A DNA stretch of 64,000 nt from Sphingomonas sp. PAMC 26605 (GCF_000241485.1 NZ_JH584241.1:3677433-3741432); one strand, 5' to 3'; shown: positions 18,265 to 27,882, counted from the stretch's first letter. Numbers and translations are program-made. Notes: generated from the letters alone by a model not told the origin.

Positions 18265-19275
18265 TTAGAAACGCGCGATCGCCTTCAAGACGTGGTCCGC
18301 CTCCGCGATCAGCTGCGGCAGCCGCTCGGGCATGTCTTCGGCCGCAAAACTGTGAGTGTGCAGCGCATCGATCGGGATCTGCCCCGCCGTGATCGACGCG
18401 ATGACATGCGCGAAGTCGCTTGCCAACGCGTTGCGGCTCGCCAGCAGGGTCGTCTCGCGCTTGTGGAACTCAGGATCCGAGAAGACCAGATCGCCCGGCG
18501 CGACGCCGACCAGGATCAGCGAACCGCCGTGCGCGACATAAGCGAGGCTCTGCGTCATGGCGGTCAGCGCACCCGTCGCGTCAAATACCGCATCGTACAT
18601 CGCGCCGTCGGTCCGCTCGGCCAATCGCGCCGCGATATCCGGATCGACCGGAAAGGTATCGTCGAAACCTAGTCGCTCGCGCGCATAATCGAGACGCGCG
18701 GCGCGCGTATCGATCAGCGTCACGCGCGCCCCGGCCAGGCGCGCGAACAGGCCCGCGGCGACGCCGATCGGCCCAGCGCCGACGACGAGCACCCGGCTTC
18801 CGCCAATTAGCTTCGCGCGGGCGACGGCATGCGCGCCGATCGACAGGAACTCGACCATCGCGGCCTGGTCGAGCGACAGGCCTTGGGCATCGAGCACCGC
18901 GCTCTCGGGCACGACGAGCAGTTCGCACATGCCCCCATCCTGATGGACGCCGAGAACCGAGATGTTGACGCACGCGTTGGGCTTGCCCGTGCGACACGCG
19001 ACGCAGGTGCCGCACGACAGATAGGGATTGATGACGACGCGCTGACCCTTGGCGAAGGCTGACCCCGCGGGCACCGCCTCGATTTCACCGGCGAGCTCGT
19101 GTCCCATCACCCGGGGATAGGCGAGATACGGATGCCGCCCGGCGTAGATATGGTAGTCGGTCCCGCACAGCCCGACCCGCCGAATGCGTATCGTCACCTC
19201 GCCCGTACGCGCGGAGGGCGCTGGCCGCTCCACAAGATCGAGCTGATATGGCTCTGTACAGACGATGGCTTTCAC
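18265..19275 (-). CDS. Zinc-dependent L-galactonate/fuconate-type dehydrogenase
   Basis: A 336-residue medium-chain zinc dehydrogenase. The catalytic zinc site begins GLCGTDYHIYAGRHP and MGHELAGE; the structural zinc lobe is CGTCVACRTGKPNAC; the Rossmann motif is VVGAGPIGVAAGLFA. The pieces LGVHQDGGMCELL and FSDPEFHKRETTLLASRNA resemble E. coli LgoD (L-galactonate 5-dehydrogenase), so an aldonate derived from L-fucose or L-galactose is a plausible substrate. The start is a GTG (VKAIVCTEPYQL) with GGAG upstream; the longer frame adds non-homologous sequence. Other steps of a fucose pathway are not in the window. Confidence 0.82.
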   Translation of the reverse strand: MKAIVCTEPYQLDLVERPAPSARTGEVTIRIRRVGLCGTDYHIYAGRHPYLAYPRVMGHELAGEIEAVPAGSAFAKGQRVVINPYLSCGTCVACRTGKPNACVNISVLGVHQDGGMCELLVVPESAVLDAQGLSLDQAAMVEFLSIGAHAVARAKLIGGSRVLVVGAGPIGVAAGLFARLAGARVTLIDTRAARLDYARERLGFDDTFPVDPDIAARLAERTDGAMYDAVFDATGALTAMTQSLAYVAHGGSLILVGVAPGDLVFSDPEFHKRETTLLASRNALASDFAHVIASITAGQIPIDALHTHSFAAEDMPERLPQLIAEADHVLKAIARF

Positions 19276-19326
19276 AGGTTCGGCCGCTCCAAGGAAAGAC
19301 CAGCGTCTTAATAACCACCTATCATA

Positions 19327-19353
19327 TGTGCAACTTAGTTTTGACCTGTGCAA
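19327..19353. promoter_or_regulatory. Direct repeats upstream of the zinc dehydrogenase
   Basis: TGTGCAA occurs at 19327–19333 and 19347–19353, exactly 20 bases apart (two helical turns), 52–78 bases before the dehydrogenase start. This could be a two-site operator, or TTGCAC elements of a promoter read on the minus strand. The rest of the gap to the receptor stop at 19630 shows no supported gene. Confidence 0.35.
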
Positions 19354-19629
19354 ATCACCGGTGCGTCGTCGCGGCGTGGTGCCCGGAGCCCGCAGGCGGA
19401 AAGAAATAGCGCACATTTAGGATCAGAAGGGAGCGTACGACCTATAGCCCTGAGGGCGGTGGAGCGCGGTGGGGCGCGACGCGGATCGCCGCACCAAGCT
19501 CGATCGAGACGTCGCTGCTCCGCACGCACCACTGGATCGGCCGATACGATCTCGACGCTTCCGGATGGAAAGCGGCTCAGGGAGAGGTCGGGACGATGCG
19601 CCGAAGCCCGGCACATCGTCCCGTTCGCC

Positions 19630-21978
19630 TCAGAACTTGCCGCTGAGCGTCACACCGATGATCCGCGGATCGTTGAAAACCGCCGCGTTATAGTTGTCGA
19701 GCACGCCCTTGAGGTTCTTCTCATTGGTGACGTTGCGCACGAACACCGCGAGCTCATAGGCATTGTCGGGACCGGTATAGCCCGCCTTGAGCCCGGCCTC
19801 GAACGTCCCCTCCGACGTGTATTCGACCGTCTTGTACGGGACGAAGCTGGTATAGCCCTGCAGCGTCACGTCGCCGCCGACGAACAGCTTGCCGCCATTG
19901 CCGAGCGGGAAGTCGTAGCGCGCGTTCGCATCGAGCTGATACTTCGGTGCGTTGGGGAGCGCGTTGCCGTTGATCTGCGCGAGCACCGCGGTCGCCGCAC
20001 CCGCGGCATTGCGGATCGTGATCGTCGGGTTGAGCACGGTGCAGGTCAGCGCGCCGTTGAGGAAGCACGCGGGGGTGTAGACGCGCGTGTCGTTGATCTC
20101 GGTGTGCAGCACGCTGCCACCCAGACCCAGCGTGAAGTCGCGCACCGGGCGCCACGTCAGCTCGGCCTCGCCGCCCCACGCCTGCGCCTGGTTGGCGTTG
20201 AACAGCAGGCCGTTATTGTTGGCGTCGTTGCCGTTCAGCTGGATGTTGTGGACCTTGTAGTAAAAGCCCGTCGCGTTGAAGCGCAGCGTGTTGCCGAGCA
20301 GGTTCGACTTGAAGCCCGCCTCGTACGAGGTGATCGTCTCCGACCCTGCCGTCACGAACGCCGAGCTGAACACCGCGTTGCGGCCCTGGATCGTCGGCCC
20401 GCGGAAGCCGTGCGAGACGCGCGCGAAGACGTTGACGTTCGGGTCGACCGCATAGTTCAGGCTGGCCTCCCAGCTCGGCTGGGTGTCGGCCAAGCGAACG
20501 TTGGTCGCCGCGGTCGCCGGGAAGGTCGAAACGCCGGCCGCATTGCGCGGCGGGGTGACGAGGCGCGTCTTCTTTTCGTCATAGGTCACGCGCACGCCGC
20601 CGGTCAGCGTAAGCTTGGGGACGATCTCGTAGCTCGCCTGACCGAAGCCCGCATAGGAGGTGTTGATGTTGCGCAGCACGACGAAGTTGTTCGGGTTGGG
20701 CGCTGTTCCGAACGAATTGTTGAGCAGGAAGAAGCCGCGCTGGTCGAATTCGGTCGTGTCGCGCGATTCGAAGTAGATCCCGCCGATCTGCCACTTGAAG
20801 CGGCCCGTGCCGTTGCTGGCGAGGCGAACTTCCTCGCTCAGCTGGTCGAGATCGCGCACGCGGCCCTGGCTCTCGCCATAGAATTTGCCGCCGGCAAAGT
20901 TGCTCGCGGCACCCCCATCGGTGTCGCCACGGCTATAGCCCGCGGTCGTCTCGTACGCGGTGATCGAGGTCAGCGTCACTGCGCCGAAATCGTTCTTCGC
21001 GTTGAACGAGCCGCCATAGGTCTTGTACGCCTGGACGTTGCCGGCGCCTTCGTCGAGCGCGACGCTCGCGCGCGGTGCGGCGCTGACGTCGTTCGAACCG
21101 CGCAGGATCGCGCCGCGGTGGAAGATCGTCGAGGTGCCCGAATAATCCCGCGCATGCGCCGAGAGGAGGCCGGTGAAGCCGGTGTCGGGCGGGGTCAGCA
21201 TCAGCTGGACGCGGATGTCCTTCTCTTCGAAGCCGCCAAGCTTGTCCTTGCCGCCGACGGTGCCGTCATCGCTCGGGCCGGTATAGGTGTTGTCGATCCA
21301 GTTATCGCGGCGCTGGTACAGGCCCGACACGCGGAAGCTCAGCACGTCCTTGACGATCGGGCCGCCGACGCCGGCATCGACGCTGACGGTGTTGTAGCTG
21401 CCATACGACGCGGTCGCGCGGCCGGTGAACTCGTTGGTCGGGCGGTTGGTGTCGAACTTGATGATGCCCGCGGTCGTGTTGCGGCCGAACAGCGTGCCCT
21501 GCGGCCCGCGCAGCACTTCGATCTGGTTGACGTCATAGACCGGGTTCGACTTGAGCACGACATGCTCGAGCACGACGTCGTCCTGGATGATCGACACCGG
21601 CTGCGATGCGCCGAGATAGAAATCGATGTTGCCCAGGCCGCGGATGTAGAAGCGCGGGAAGATCTTGCCGGTGGTCGTCTCGGCGTAGAGGCCGGGGACG
21701 CGGTTGGCGAGTTCGAGCAGCGTGTCGCCGCCGCCCGAGGTGTAGGTGCGCAGATCGGCGCCCGACAGCACGCCGACCGAGACCGGGACCTTCTGGAGCG
21801 GTTCGCTACGGCGCTGCGCGGTGACGACGATGTCGCCGAGATTGTCGCTCTCGGGCGCCGCCGAAACCGCGGCGACCGACGCTGCGGCGTCTTGTGCGCT
21901 TGCCGAACCGATGCTGGCGATCGCGCCGAACGCGGTGCCGAGCAGAAGGAGCGCCTTGGCGGCGTGTGACTTGGCCAT
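19630..21978 (-). CDS. TonB-dependent outer-membrane receptor
   Basis: A 782-residue receptor with a Sec signal (…ASIGSASAQD), a TonB-box-like DIVVTAQRRSEPLQKVPVSV, a plug domain (FYIRGLGNIDFY; VEVLRGPQGTLFGRNTTAG-type strand) and a barrel ending GVTLSGKF. It is the generic sphingomonad type used for catechol, vitamin or oligosaccharide uptake; sequence alone does not settle the cargo. It stands apart from the other sugar genes with its own upstream region, where a phosphate-box-like direct repeat occurs. Confidence 0.92.
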   Translation of the reverse strand: MAKSHAAKALLLLGTAFGAIASIGSASAQDAAASVAAVSAAPESDNLGDIVVTAQRRSEPLQKVPVSVGVLSGADLRTYTSGGGDTLLELANRVPGLYAETTTGKIFPRFYIRGLGNIDFYLGASQPVSIIQDDVVLEHVVLKSNPVYDVNQIEVLRGPQGTLFGRNTTAGIIKFDTNRPTNEFTGRATASYGSYNTVSVDAGVGGPIVKDVLSFRVSGLYQRRDNWIDNTYTGPSDDGTVGGKDKLGGFEEKDIRVQLMLTPPDTGFTGLLSAHARDYSGTSTIFHRGAILRGSNDVSAAPRASVALDEGAGNVQAYKTYGGSFNAKNDFGAVTLTSITAYETTAGYSRGDTDGGAASNFAGGKFYGESQGRVRDLDQLSEEVRLASNGTGRFKWQIGGIYFESRDTTEFDQRGFFLLNNSFGTAPNPNNFVVLRNINTSYAGFGQASYEIVPKLTLTGGVRVTYDEKKTRLVTPPRNAAGVSTFPATAATNVRLADTQPSWEASLNYAVDPNVNVFARVSHGFRGPTIQGRNAVFSSAFVTAGSETITSYEAGFKSNLLGNTLRFNATGFYYKVHNIQLNGNDANNNGLLFNANQAQAWGGEAELTWRPVRDFTLGLGGSVLHTEINDTRVYTPACFLNGALTCTVLNPTITIRNAAGAATAVLAQINGNALPNAPKYQLDANARYDFPLGNGGKLFVGGDVTLQGYTSFVPYKTVEYTSEGTFEAGLKAGYTGPDNAYELAVFVRNVTNEKNLKGVLDNYNAAVFNDPRIIGVTLSGKF

Positions 21979-22104
21979 GATGTTTCCCCGATGGATCTGA
22001 TTGTCTGCCCACCCCGTTCGCCGCAGCGGTCGTTTCGACCTGCGCGGCGATGCTCTTACGACAATGCGGGATACGGTGTGGCCCCGACCGCGCCGCTAGG
22101 TCGC

Positions 22105-22126
22105 GATTGTGACGCGATTATGACAG
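22105..22126 (-). promoter_or_regulatory. Candidate Pho box upstream of the TonB receptor
   Basis: On the minus strand two 11-base direct repeats read CTGTCATAATC then GCGTCACAATC, 127–148 bases before the receptor ATG. They match the enterobacterial Pho box (two CTGTCA-type repeats at 11-base spacing) at about 14 of 18 positions. This suggests PhoB control of the receptor; the divergent BLUF gene shares the region. The rest of 21979–22306 shows nothing else I can support. Confidence 0.45.
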
Positions 22127-22306
22127 GCAGCTCAGCGTCCCCGCTTTGTCGGCGCGCTGTGGCTTTCGGGTTGCACCGCCAGCGCCACGGCGCCGGCCGT
22201 TGCCGCTCGAGTTGGGATGGCCCCGACCTGATTGAGGATACGGCCGGCCGACACGATCTCGCGCAACGACAGCGTGGCGACGCCCCCCTAGCCCTGACAC
22301 CCACGG

Positions 22307-22969
22307 ATGGGACACAAAGGCATGCGGCAGATCCTTTATGTCAGTTTGAGCACGCTCGCCGGCGACACCGCCGACCTCGCCAGCATTCTCGAGCAATCCC
22401 GGCACAATAATGCGCTCGACGGGATCACCGGGCTGCTATGGTCCGACGGCAGGAGCTTCATGCAGGTGCTAGAGGGACCACGCGTGAGCGTCATGGCGAC
22501 CTTTGCCCGCATTCTCGCCGACCCGCGCCATCATTCGCTTATCGTCCTTCAGGAACGCCGTATCCGCGGCAACGAATTCGGCGGCTGGACGATGGCGCAC
22601 CGCCGCGCGAGCGATGCCGCCGACGCGTACGACGACCGGATGCAGCGCGTGCTGGTCAACACGTCCGAGGGGGTCCGCACCCACTTCCTAACGCTGGTCT
22701 CGACCGGTCACGTTGCGGCGCTGGCGCTTCCCGTAGCAGCCATCGGTGGGCCGCCGCCGGAGCTTACCCCGATTTGCACCACCGCGGTGCCGCGTCGGAT
22801 CGATCAGCGGATCGGGGCTCCGTTCCACAATGCAGGTCTGGCGCTGCACAGCGCGTTCGACGATATGCCGCAAAGTACGAACCCCCAGCATGATCTCTGT
22901 ATCGAAAAGCTCCGCAGCATTCCCCGGATCGCGACCGGCGACTCGCAGGAGAACCGCGCCCCGCACTGA
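22307..22969 (+). CDS. BLUF-domain blue-light sensor protein
   Basis: A 220-residue flavin photoreceptor. The BLUF domain fills residues 6–105: the photoactive Tyr is in QILYVS (residue 11), the flavin-binding Asn in SRHNNALDGITGLL (34/35), the switching Gln in SFMQVLEG (53), and the semi-conserved Trp in FGGWTMAH (94). The C-terminal 115 residues show no recognisable output domain, so signalling is probably by protein contact. The start could be ATG 22307 or ATG 22322; the latter begins right at the fold. Neither has a strong ribosome site. Confidence 0.9.
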   Translation: MGHKGMRQILYVSLSTLAGDTADLASILEQSRHNNALDGITGLLWSDGRSFMQVLEGPRVSVMATFARILADPRHHSLIVLQERRIRGNEFGGWTMAHRRASDAADAYDDRMQRVLVNTSEGVRTHFLTLVSTGHVAALALPVAAIGGPPPELTPICTTAVPRRIDQRIGAPFHNAGLALHSAFDDMPQSTNPQHDLCIEKLRSIPRIATGDSQENRAPH

Positions 22970-22978
22970 TACCATCGC

Positions 22979-23007
22979 TTGACGGGCGATTTTTCGTTCC
23001 GTATAGG
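22979..23007 (+). promoter_or_regulatory. lexA promoter
   Basis: TTGACG (22979–22984), a 17-base spacer and TATAGG (23002–23007) make a good sigma-70 promoter 33 bases before the lexA ATG. Both hexamers are close to consensus. The –10 element lies inside the LexA boxes. Confidence 0.7.
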
Positions 23008-23021
23008 TTCGTCGTCTGTTC
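22996..23021 (+). promoter_or_regulatory. Double overlapping LexA (SOS) box
   Basis: Three GTTC elements at 22996, 23007 and 23018 are each separated by seven bases, so two alphaproteobacterial SOS boxes (GTTC-N7-GTTC) share the middle element. They cover the –10 region of lexA, as expected for autorepression. Confidence 0.88.
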
Positions 23022-23039
23022 CGACGAAAGGGCCGCGCG

Positions 23040-23705
23040 ATGCTTACCCGCAAGCAGCATGAGCTGATCTGCTTTATCAACGACCGGCTCGACGAGACCG
23101 GGGTATCGCCGTCCTTCGAGGAAATGAAGGAAGCGCTCGACCTCAAGTCCAAGTCGGGCGTGCATCGCCTGATCAGCGCGCTTGAGGAACGCCAGTTCAT
23201 CCGCCGCCTGCCCAACCGCGCGCGTGCGCTAGAAGTGCTCAAGATGCCCGAGCGCGGGATCAAGACCCCCGTCAAGGCGGCGCCATCCGCCGCGCCGCGC
23301 GCCGCACCCCAGCCCGCCAACGACGTGATCGAAATCCCGCTGCACGGCCGGATCGCCGCGGGCGTGCCGATCGAGGCGTTCGAGGGTGCGTCGATGCTGT
23401 CGGTGCCGGCAGCCCTGCTCGGCAGCGGCGAGCATTATGCGCTCGAAGTGTCGGGCGATTCGATGGTCGAGGCGGGGATTCTCGACGGCGACTATGCGCT
23501 GATCAAGCGCCAGGACGTCGCGCGCGACGGCGAGATCGTCGTGGCGCTGATCGAGGAGAGCGAGGCGACGCTCAAATTCTTCCGCCGCGAAGGCGCGATG
23601 GTGCGGCTCGATCCGGCCAACCGCGCGTACGATCCGCAGCGCTACGCGCCGGCGCAGGTCCGCGTTCAGGGCAAGCTCGCCGGGTTGCTGCGCCGCTACG
23701 ACTGA
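23040..23705 (+). CDS. lexA: LexA repressor, SOS regulator
   Basis: Represses DNA-damage genes and self-cleaves when stimulated by RecA filaments. The 221-residue protein has the usual start [14 protein letters not shown], a winged-helix domain (residues 1–70), a Pro/Ala-rich hinge longer than in E. coli, and an S24 peptidase domain. The cleavage bond Ala107–Gly108 (GRIAAGVP), nucleophile Ser141 (VSGDSM) and Lys179 (EATLKFF) are all intact. Two SOS boxes overlap its promoter. In related genomes comEC, gltX and gltA follow, as here. Confidence 0.97.
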   Translation: MLTRKQHELICFINDRLDETGVSPSFEEMKEALDLKSKSGVHRLISALEERQFIRRLPNRARALEVLKMPERGIKTPVKAAPSAAPRAAPQPANDVIEIPLHGRIAAGVPIEAFEGASMLSVPAALLGSGEHYALEVSGDSMVEAGILDGDYALIKRQDVARDGEIVVALIEESEATLKFFRREGAMVRLDPANRAYDPQRYAPAQVRVQGKLAGLLRRYD

Positions 23706-23755
23706 GCAAGGATCGGCATTGCACCTGGCCGGTGCGTCGCGACGGTCGTGTCCGG

Positions 23756-23996
23756 TCAGTCCCGGTGCTCGGGGTTCGCAAGCTCGGAGTCGCGAGGCTC
23801 GGCAAGCGTGGACGCCACCACCGCATTGGCGTGCCCATGGCCCATGCCATGGTCGCTCCTCAGCAAGGCGACCAGGTCCATATGCCTTGCCGGCAAGCGT
23901 TCGCGCACCAGCCTGCCACTCTGCGATCGGACGGCCATAGGTCTTCTCGATCGATGGAAAATAGGATGCGGGTCCCGTGATCCTTTGGTCGACCAC
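23756..23996 (-). pseudogene. Frameshifted DUF4287-type protein gene
   Basis: Two adjoining frames together spell one small conserved protein. The upstream frame, possibly from GTG 23996, gives GPASYFPSIEKTYGRPIAEWQ; then near 23908–23916 the match jumps to the frame LVRERLPARHMDLVALLRSDHGMGHGHANAV, ending at 23756. The GMGHGHANA motif and the SYFPSIEKTYGRP start are typical of DUF4287 proteins of about 75–80 residues. A single base gain (or loss of two) in a G/C-rich spot explains it, either as real decay or an assembly error. Function is unknown. Confidence 0.72.
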
Positions 23997-24088
23997 GGCG
24001 CGCAGGCTCCACAATGCGCGAATATGGTGGGCACCCTCCGGCATCCCGGCGTGAACCGCAAGGCCGGCTCAGCGCCGGTACCGGTCGA

Positions 24089-26380
24089 TCACCGCGCCCC
24101 CGGCGGACCGATCTCCCAGGGTGCCGATCGCGATCGCATCGCGCCAGACCAGCGCCGCCGGACGCTTTCATCCTCCGGCGTCGCGATCCACGGATGCGCG
24201 TCGCCCGCGTGGCGAACCGTCCGCACCGCACCCGACGCCAGGGCGATCGCGACCCCGCCCGTCTGTGCGAGCATCGGCCGGTCGAGCCGCAGCCAGCGCG
24301 GCGCGCACCGCCGCGGCAAGCGATGCTCGCTGATCACGATATCGACGCCGGCACAGGCGGCGATCAATTCGGCGGTGGGAACGCGATACAAGCTGCGCGT
24401 CGCCAACACCCGCCACGCGCGCCCGCCAGCCATCCGTCGCGCTAGGCACAGGTCGCGGCTACAGCGGGCATCGCGTTGCTCCGACAGCAACACCGGCAAG
24501 TCCGAGACTCCGCCATTTTCGGCGAGCGTATCGGCGGTATAGTCACCCGTCCGGTCGCGCAGCAGCGCCAGCGCGCCGTCGGCGGTGCGGATCGCGACAT
24601 GCCGCCCGTCCCCGGTCACGAGCAGATCGGGCGCCGGCGTCGCGAGCGACCATACCATGCCAACAAGCAAGGGAACCGCACCGAGCCGCCGCCACCGCGT
24701 CCGCCACAACGCGATCCACAGCCCACCCGCGACCATCAGGCCATAGGCGCCGCCCGGCATCGCCGGCAGCGGCGCGACCGCGCCCGGAATGGCCGCCGTC
24801 GCGTGCGCGATCCACAACAGCAGATCGAGCGAACGCGCTGTCAGCCACCAGAACGGCAGCCCCGCCCCGACCGTATCGAACAGCAACGCCAGCGCCTCGC
24901 ACGGCATCGTCACGAAGGTCGTCAGCGGGATCGCGACGATATTGGCGACCGCGCCGTAGATCCCCGCTTTATGAAAGTGGAACAGCGCGATCGGCAACAG
25001 CGCGAGCTCGACGACGATCCCGGTCAGCAGCAGCGACGCCAGTTCGCGCGCGAGCTTCGCGAGATGCGATTGCTCGCGCGGCCCGAACCACGTCCGCAAC
25101 AGCGGATGTTCGTTGAGCGAGACGATCGCCGCGACCGCCGCGAAGGACAGCTGGAAACTCGGCCCGGCAAGCGCTTCCGGGTACAGCAGCAACACCACGA
25201 TCGCCCCTGCGGCGACCAGCCGCAGCGTCAGCGCCTGCCGCCCGAGTGCCAGCGCGACCAGGACGAGCAACGCCGCGACGCACGAACGGATCGTCGGGAC
25301 TTCCGCGCCGGTAAGCAGCGTATAGCCGATCGCCGCAAGCGCCCCTGCCCCCGCGGCGATCAACGGCACGCGCGTCCGCAGCGCGATCCACGGGCTCAGC
25401 GTGAGCAGCCGTCCGACCAGCAGCATCACCGCGCCGACCGCCGCGGTGATATGCAGCCCGCTGACCGACAGCAGATGGGCGAGACCCGACCGGCGCATCG
25501 CATCATTGTCCGCGAGCGGGATACCGCCTTGGTCTCCCGTCGCGAGCGAGGCGGCGATGCCGCCCACCCCACCCCCGCCCGCGCTCGCCTGGATATGCTG
25601 CGACAGGCGCTGGCGCAGGCCGACACCCCCCGCCCCGCCGCCAGCGAGGATCGTGATCGGCGAAAAGCCACGCCCGGTCGCGCCGACTCCGTCGAACCAG
25701 GCGGTCCGTGCGTAATCATAGGCGCCGGGTACGGTGGGGGGCGGCGGCGGCATCAACCGCGCCGAAAGCTGCAGGATCGCCCCCGGCTCCAGCCGCGCCG
25801 GAACGTCGGTGTCGACGAGATTGACGCGGATATGCGCGGGGAGCGTCGGAAGCGGTCGGGCCGGGCCGCGCGTCGCCGGCACCGCGAGCACGCGCAGCGG
25901 GGCAAGCCGCAACCGCACCAGGTCTCGCGCGGCGAGCGGCTCGATCCGCTCGACCCGCGCGGTAAACGTCGCGATCGTCGGCGCGGCGAGCACCCCGTGC
26001 GCGACGCGTTCGGCACGCCACCAGATCAGGCCGAGCCCGATCGCGACCGCAAACCCGCCGACCGCCACGACCCGCGCCCCGCGCCCATGCCGCGCGAGCG
26101 CCACGCCCGCAAGCGCGACCGCGATCGCAACCAGCCCGGCCGCTTCCCATGCCGTCGGGTCGGGCAGCACGAACCACAACACGATCCCCGCGCCGAGCGC
26201 CACCGGCAACCACAGCGCCAATTGATCGCGCTCGGCCTCGAGCCAGGCTTCGACCCCCACCCCGAGTCGTCCGCCCAGTTGCCCGCCGAGTCGCGCACCG
26301 ACGCCGAACCACCCCCGCGGCACGCCGATTTGAAGCGCAGGAAGGTGCGTGCTAGAGGCGCTCGAGGCTGATCCGGCCAT
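24089..26380 (-). CDS. comEC: ComEC/Rec2-family DNA uptake channel
   Basis: An integral inner-membrane protein that would carry single-stranded DNA into the cytoplasm during transformation. With the ATG at 26380 it has 763 residues. An N-terminal pair of membrane helices ([29 protein letters not shown]) precedes a DUF4131-like OB region, then the Competence core with the motif [21 protein letters not shown] and many helices. The C-terminal metallo-beta-lactamase-like part is shortened and lacks a clear HxHxDH motif, as in many alphaproteobacteria. Its start is 28 bases from the divergent gltX TTG start. Further upstream starts exist but overlap gltX. Confidence 0.88.
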   Translation of the reverse strand: MAGSASSASSTHLPALQIGVPRGWFGVGARLGGQLGGRLGVGVEAWLEAERDQLALWLPVALGAGIVLWFVLPDPTAWEAAGLVAIAVALAGVALARHGRGARVVAVGGFAVAIGLGLIWWRAERVAHGVLAAPTIATFTARVERIEPLAARDLVRLRLAPLRVLAVPATRGPARPLPTLPAHIRVNLVDTDVPARLEPGAILQLSARLMPPPPPTVPGAYDYARTAWFDGVGATGRGFSPITILAGGGAGGVGLRQRLSQHIQASAGGGGVGGIAASLATGDQGGIPLADNDAMRRSGLAHLLSVSGLHITAAVGAVMLLVGRLLTLSPWIALRTRVPLIAAGAGALAAIGYTLLTGAEVPTIRSCVAALLVLVALALGRQALTLRLVAAGAIVVLLLYPEALAGPSFQLSFAAVAAIVSLNEHPLLRTWFGPREQSHLAKLARELASLLLTGIVVELALLPIALFHFHKAGIYGAVANIVAIPLTTFVTMPCEALALLFDTVGAGLPFWWLTARSLDLLLWIAHATAAIPGAVAPLPAMPGGAYGLMVAGGLWIALWRTRWRRLGAVPLLVGMVWSLATPAPDLLVTGDGRHVAIRTADGALALLRDRTGDYTADTLAENGGVSDLPVLLSEQRDARCSRDLCLARRMAGGRAWRVLATRSLYRVPTAELIAACAGVDIVISEHRLPRRCAPRWLRLDRPMLAQTGGVAIALASGAVRTVRHAGDAHPWIATPEDESVRRRWSGAMRSRSAPWEIGPPGAR

Positions 26381-26408
26381 CCAATCTCTAGTCTGGGAGC
26401 ATGCGCGA

Positions 26409-27863
26409 TTGAGCGCAATATCTGACCCCGCCGCGGCCCCCGCCGCCGGCGTATCCGACACCAAGGTCGTCACCCGGTTCGCGCCGTCGCCGACCGGTTT
26501 CCTGCACATCGGCGGGGCGCGCACCGCTCTGTTCAACTGGCTCTACGCGCGTCATCACGGCGGCGAATTCCTGCTGCGGATCGAGGATACCGATCGCGCG
26601 CGCTCGACCCAACCGGCGATCGACGCGATCCTGACCTCGCTGCGCTGGCTCGAGCTCGATTGGGACGGCGCCGAGGTCTACCAATCACAGCGCGCCGACC
26701 GCCATGCCCAGGTTGCGCACACGATGGTCGAGCATGGCCACGCCTATCGCTGCTATTTGACGCAGGACGAACTCGCCGCGATGCGCGCCGAGGCCGAGGC
26801 CGCGAAGAAGCCGCTGCGCGTCCGCAGCCCGTATCGCGACATGGATACGAGCGCCGAGACGCGTCCGTTCGTCGTGCGGCTGAAAGCCCCGCTCGACGGC
26901 GCGACGACGATCGAGGACAAGGTCCAGGGATCTGTGACGGTGCAGAACGCCGAGCTCGACGATCTCGTCCTGCTGCGCTCGGACGGCACGCCGACCTATA
27001 TGCTCGCGGTGGTGGTCGACGATCACGACATGGGCGTGACGCACGTGATTCGCGGCGACGATCACCTCAACAACGCCTTCCGCCAGTTGCCCATCATCCG
27101 TGCGATGCACGCGATCGAGGGCAGGTGGCCGGATCCCGTCTACGCGCACATCCCGCTGATCCACGGATCGGACGGCGCCAAGCTGTCGAAGCGCCACGGC
27201 GCGGTCGGCGTCGAATTCTATCGCGACGAATTGGGCGTGCTGCCCGAAGCGCTCGACAACTATCTGCTCCGGCTCGGTTGGGGCCATGGCGACGACGAGT
27301 TCATCAGCCGCGAACAGGCGATCGAATGGTTCGATCTCGACGGTGTCGGCAAATCTCCATCGCGGTTCGATCTAAAGAAGCTCGAGAACCTGAACGGTCA
27401 ATATATCCGCCAGGCGGACGATGCGCGTCTTGCTGCGCTGGTCACGCCACAGCTCGGTTTCGAACCTTCGGACAGCCAGGCTGACGTTCTGCGCCGCAGC
27501 ATGGCCTCGCTCAAGCCGCGCGCTGCAAATCTCAACGAATTGGCGGCGGGAACGGCGTTCCTGTTCCACGTCCGGCCGTTGGAAATGCACGCCGAAGCGA
27601 CCGCGTTGTTAAGCCCGGATGCGCGCGCATTACTCGCCCGTCTGCACGCAGCGCTTGACGCCGTCGAAAGCTGGGATACGGAGGCGCTCGAAGCTGCGGT
27701 CCGGCTGGTCGCCGAGGATGCAGGGGTCAAGCTGGGTCAGGTCGCGCAACCGCTGCGCGCCGCACTGACCGGGCGCAAGACCTCGCCCGGAATCTTCGAC
27801 GTGCTCGATCTGCTCGGGCGCGACGAGAGCCTGGGGCGTATCGCCGACCAGATGGCTGCTTAG
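26409..27863 (+). CDS. gltX: Glutamate–tRNA ligase
   Basis: Charges tRNA-Glu (and possibly tRNA-Gln) in the cytoplasm. A 484-residue class I synthetase: the HIGH-type motif is [20 protein letters not shown] and the KMSKS-type motif [11 protein letters not shown]; the Asp-containing [10 protein letters not shown] is also present. I chose TTG 26409 because GGGAG lies 8 bases upstream and the protein then begins a short distance before the conserved [15 protein letters not shown] at 26349 is in frame but would overlap the divergent comEC start. gltA follows 19 bases after the stop. Confidence 0.95.
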   Translation: MSAISDPAAAPAAGVSDTKVVTRFAPSPTGFLHIGGARTALFNWLYARHHGGEFLLRIEDTDRARSTQPAIDAILTSLRWLELDWDGAEVYQSQRADRHAQVAHTMVEHGHAYRCYLTQDELAAMRAEAEAAKKPLRVRSPYRDMDTSAETRPFVVRLKAPLDGATTIEDKVQGSVTVQNAELDDLVLLRSDGTPTYMLAVVVDDHDMGVTHVIRGDDHLNNAFRQLPIIRAMHAIEGRWPDPVYAHIPLIHGSDGAKLSKRHGAVGVEFYRDELGVLPEALDNYLLRLGWGHGDDEFISREQAIEWFDLDGVGKSPSRFDLKKLENLNGQYIRQADDARLAALVTPQLGFEPSDSQADVLRRSMASLKPRAANLNELAAGTAFLFHVRPLEMHAEATALLSPDARALLARLHAALDAVESWDTEALEAAVRLVAEDAGVKLGQVAQPLRAALTGRKTSPGIFDVLDLLGRDESLGRIADQMAA

Positions 27864-27882
27864 GTTTTCGAAAGGACTAACG

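Noticed and set aside
19348..21969. An 873-codon plus-strand frame opposite the second TonB receptor
   Set aside because: Antisense shadow of the receptor; no start context and no motif.
24476..26371. A 631-codon Arg/Gln-rich plus-strand frame opposite comEC
   Set aside because: Low-complexity antisense of a membrane protein gene.
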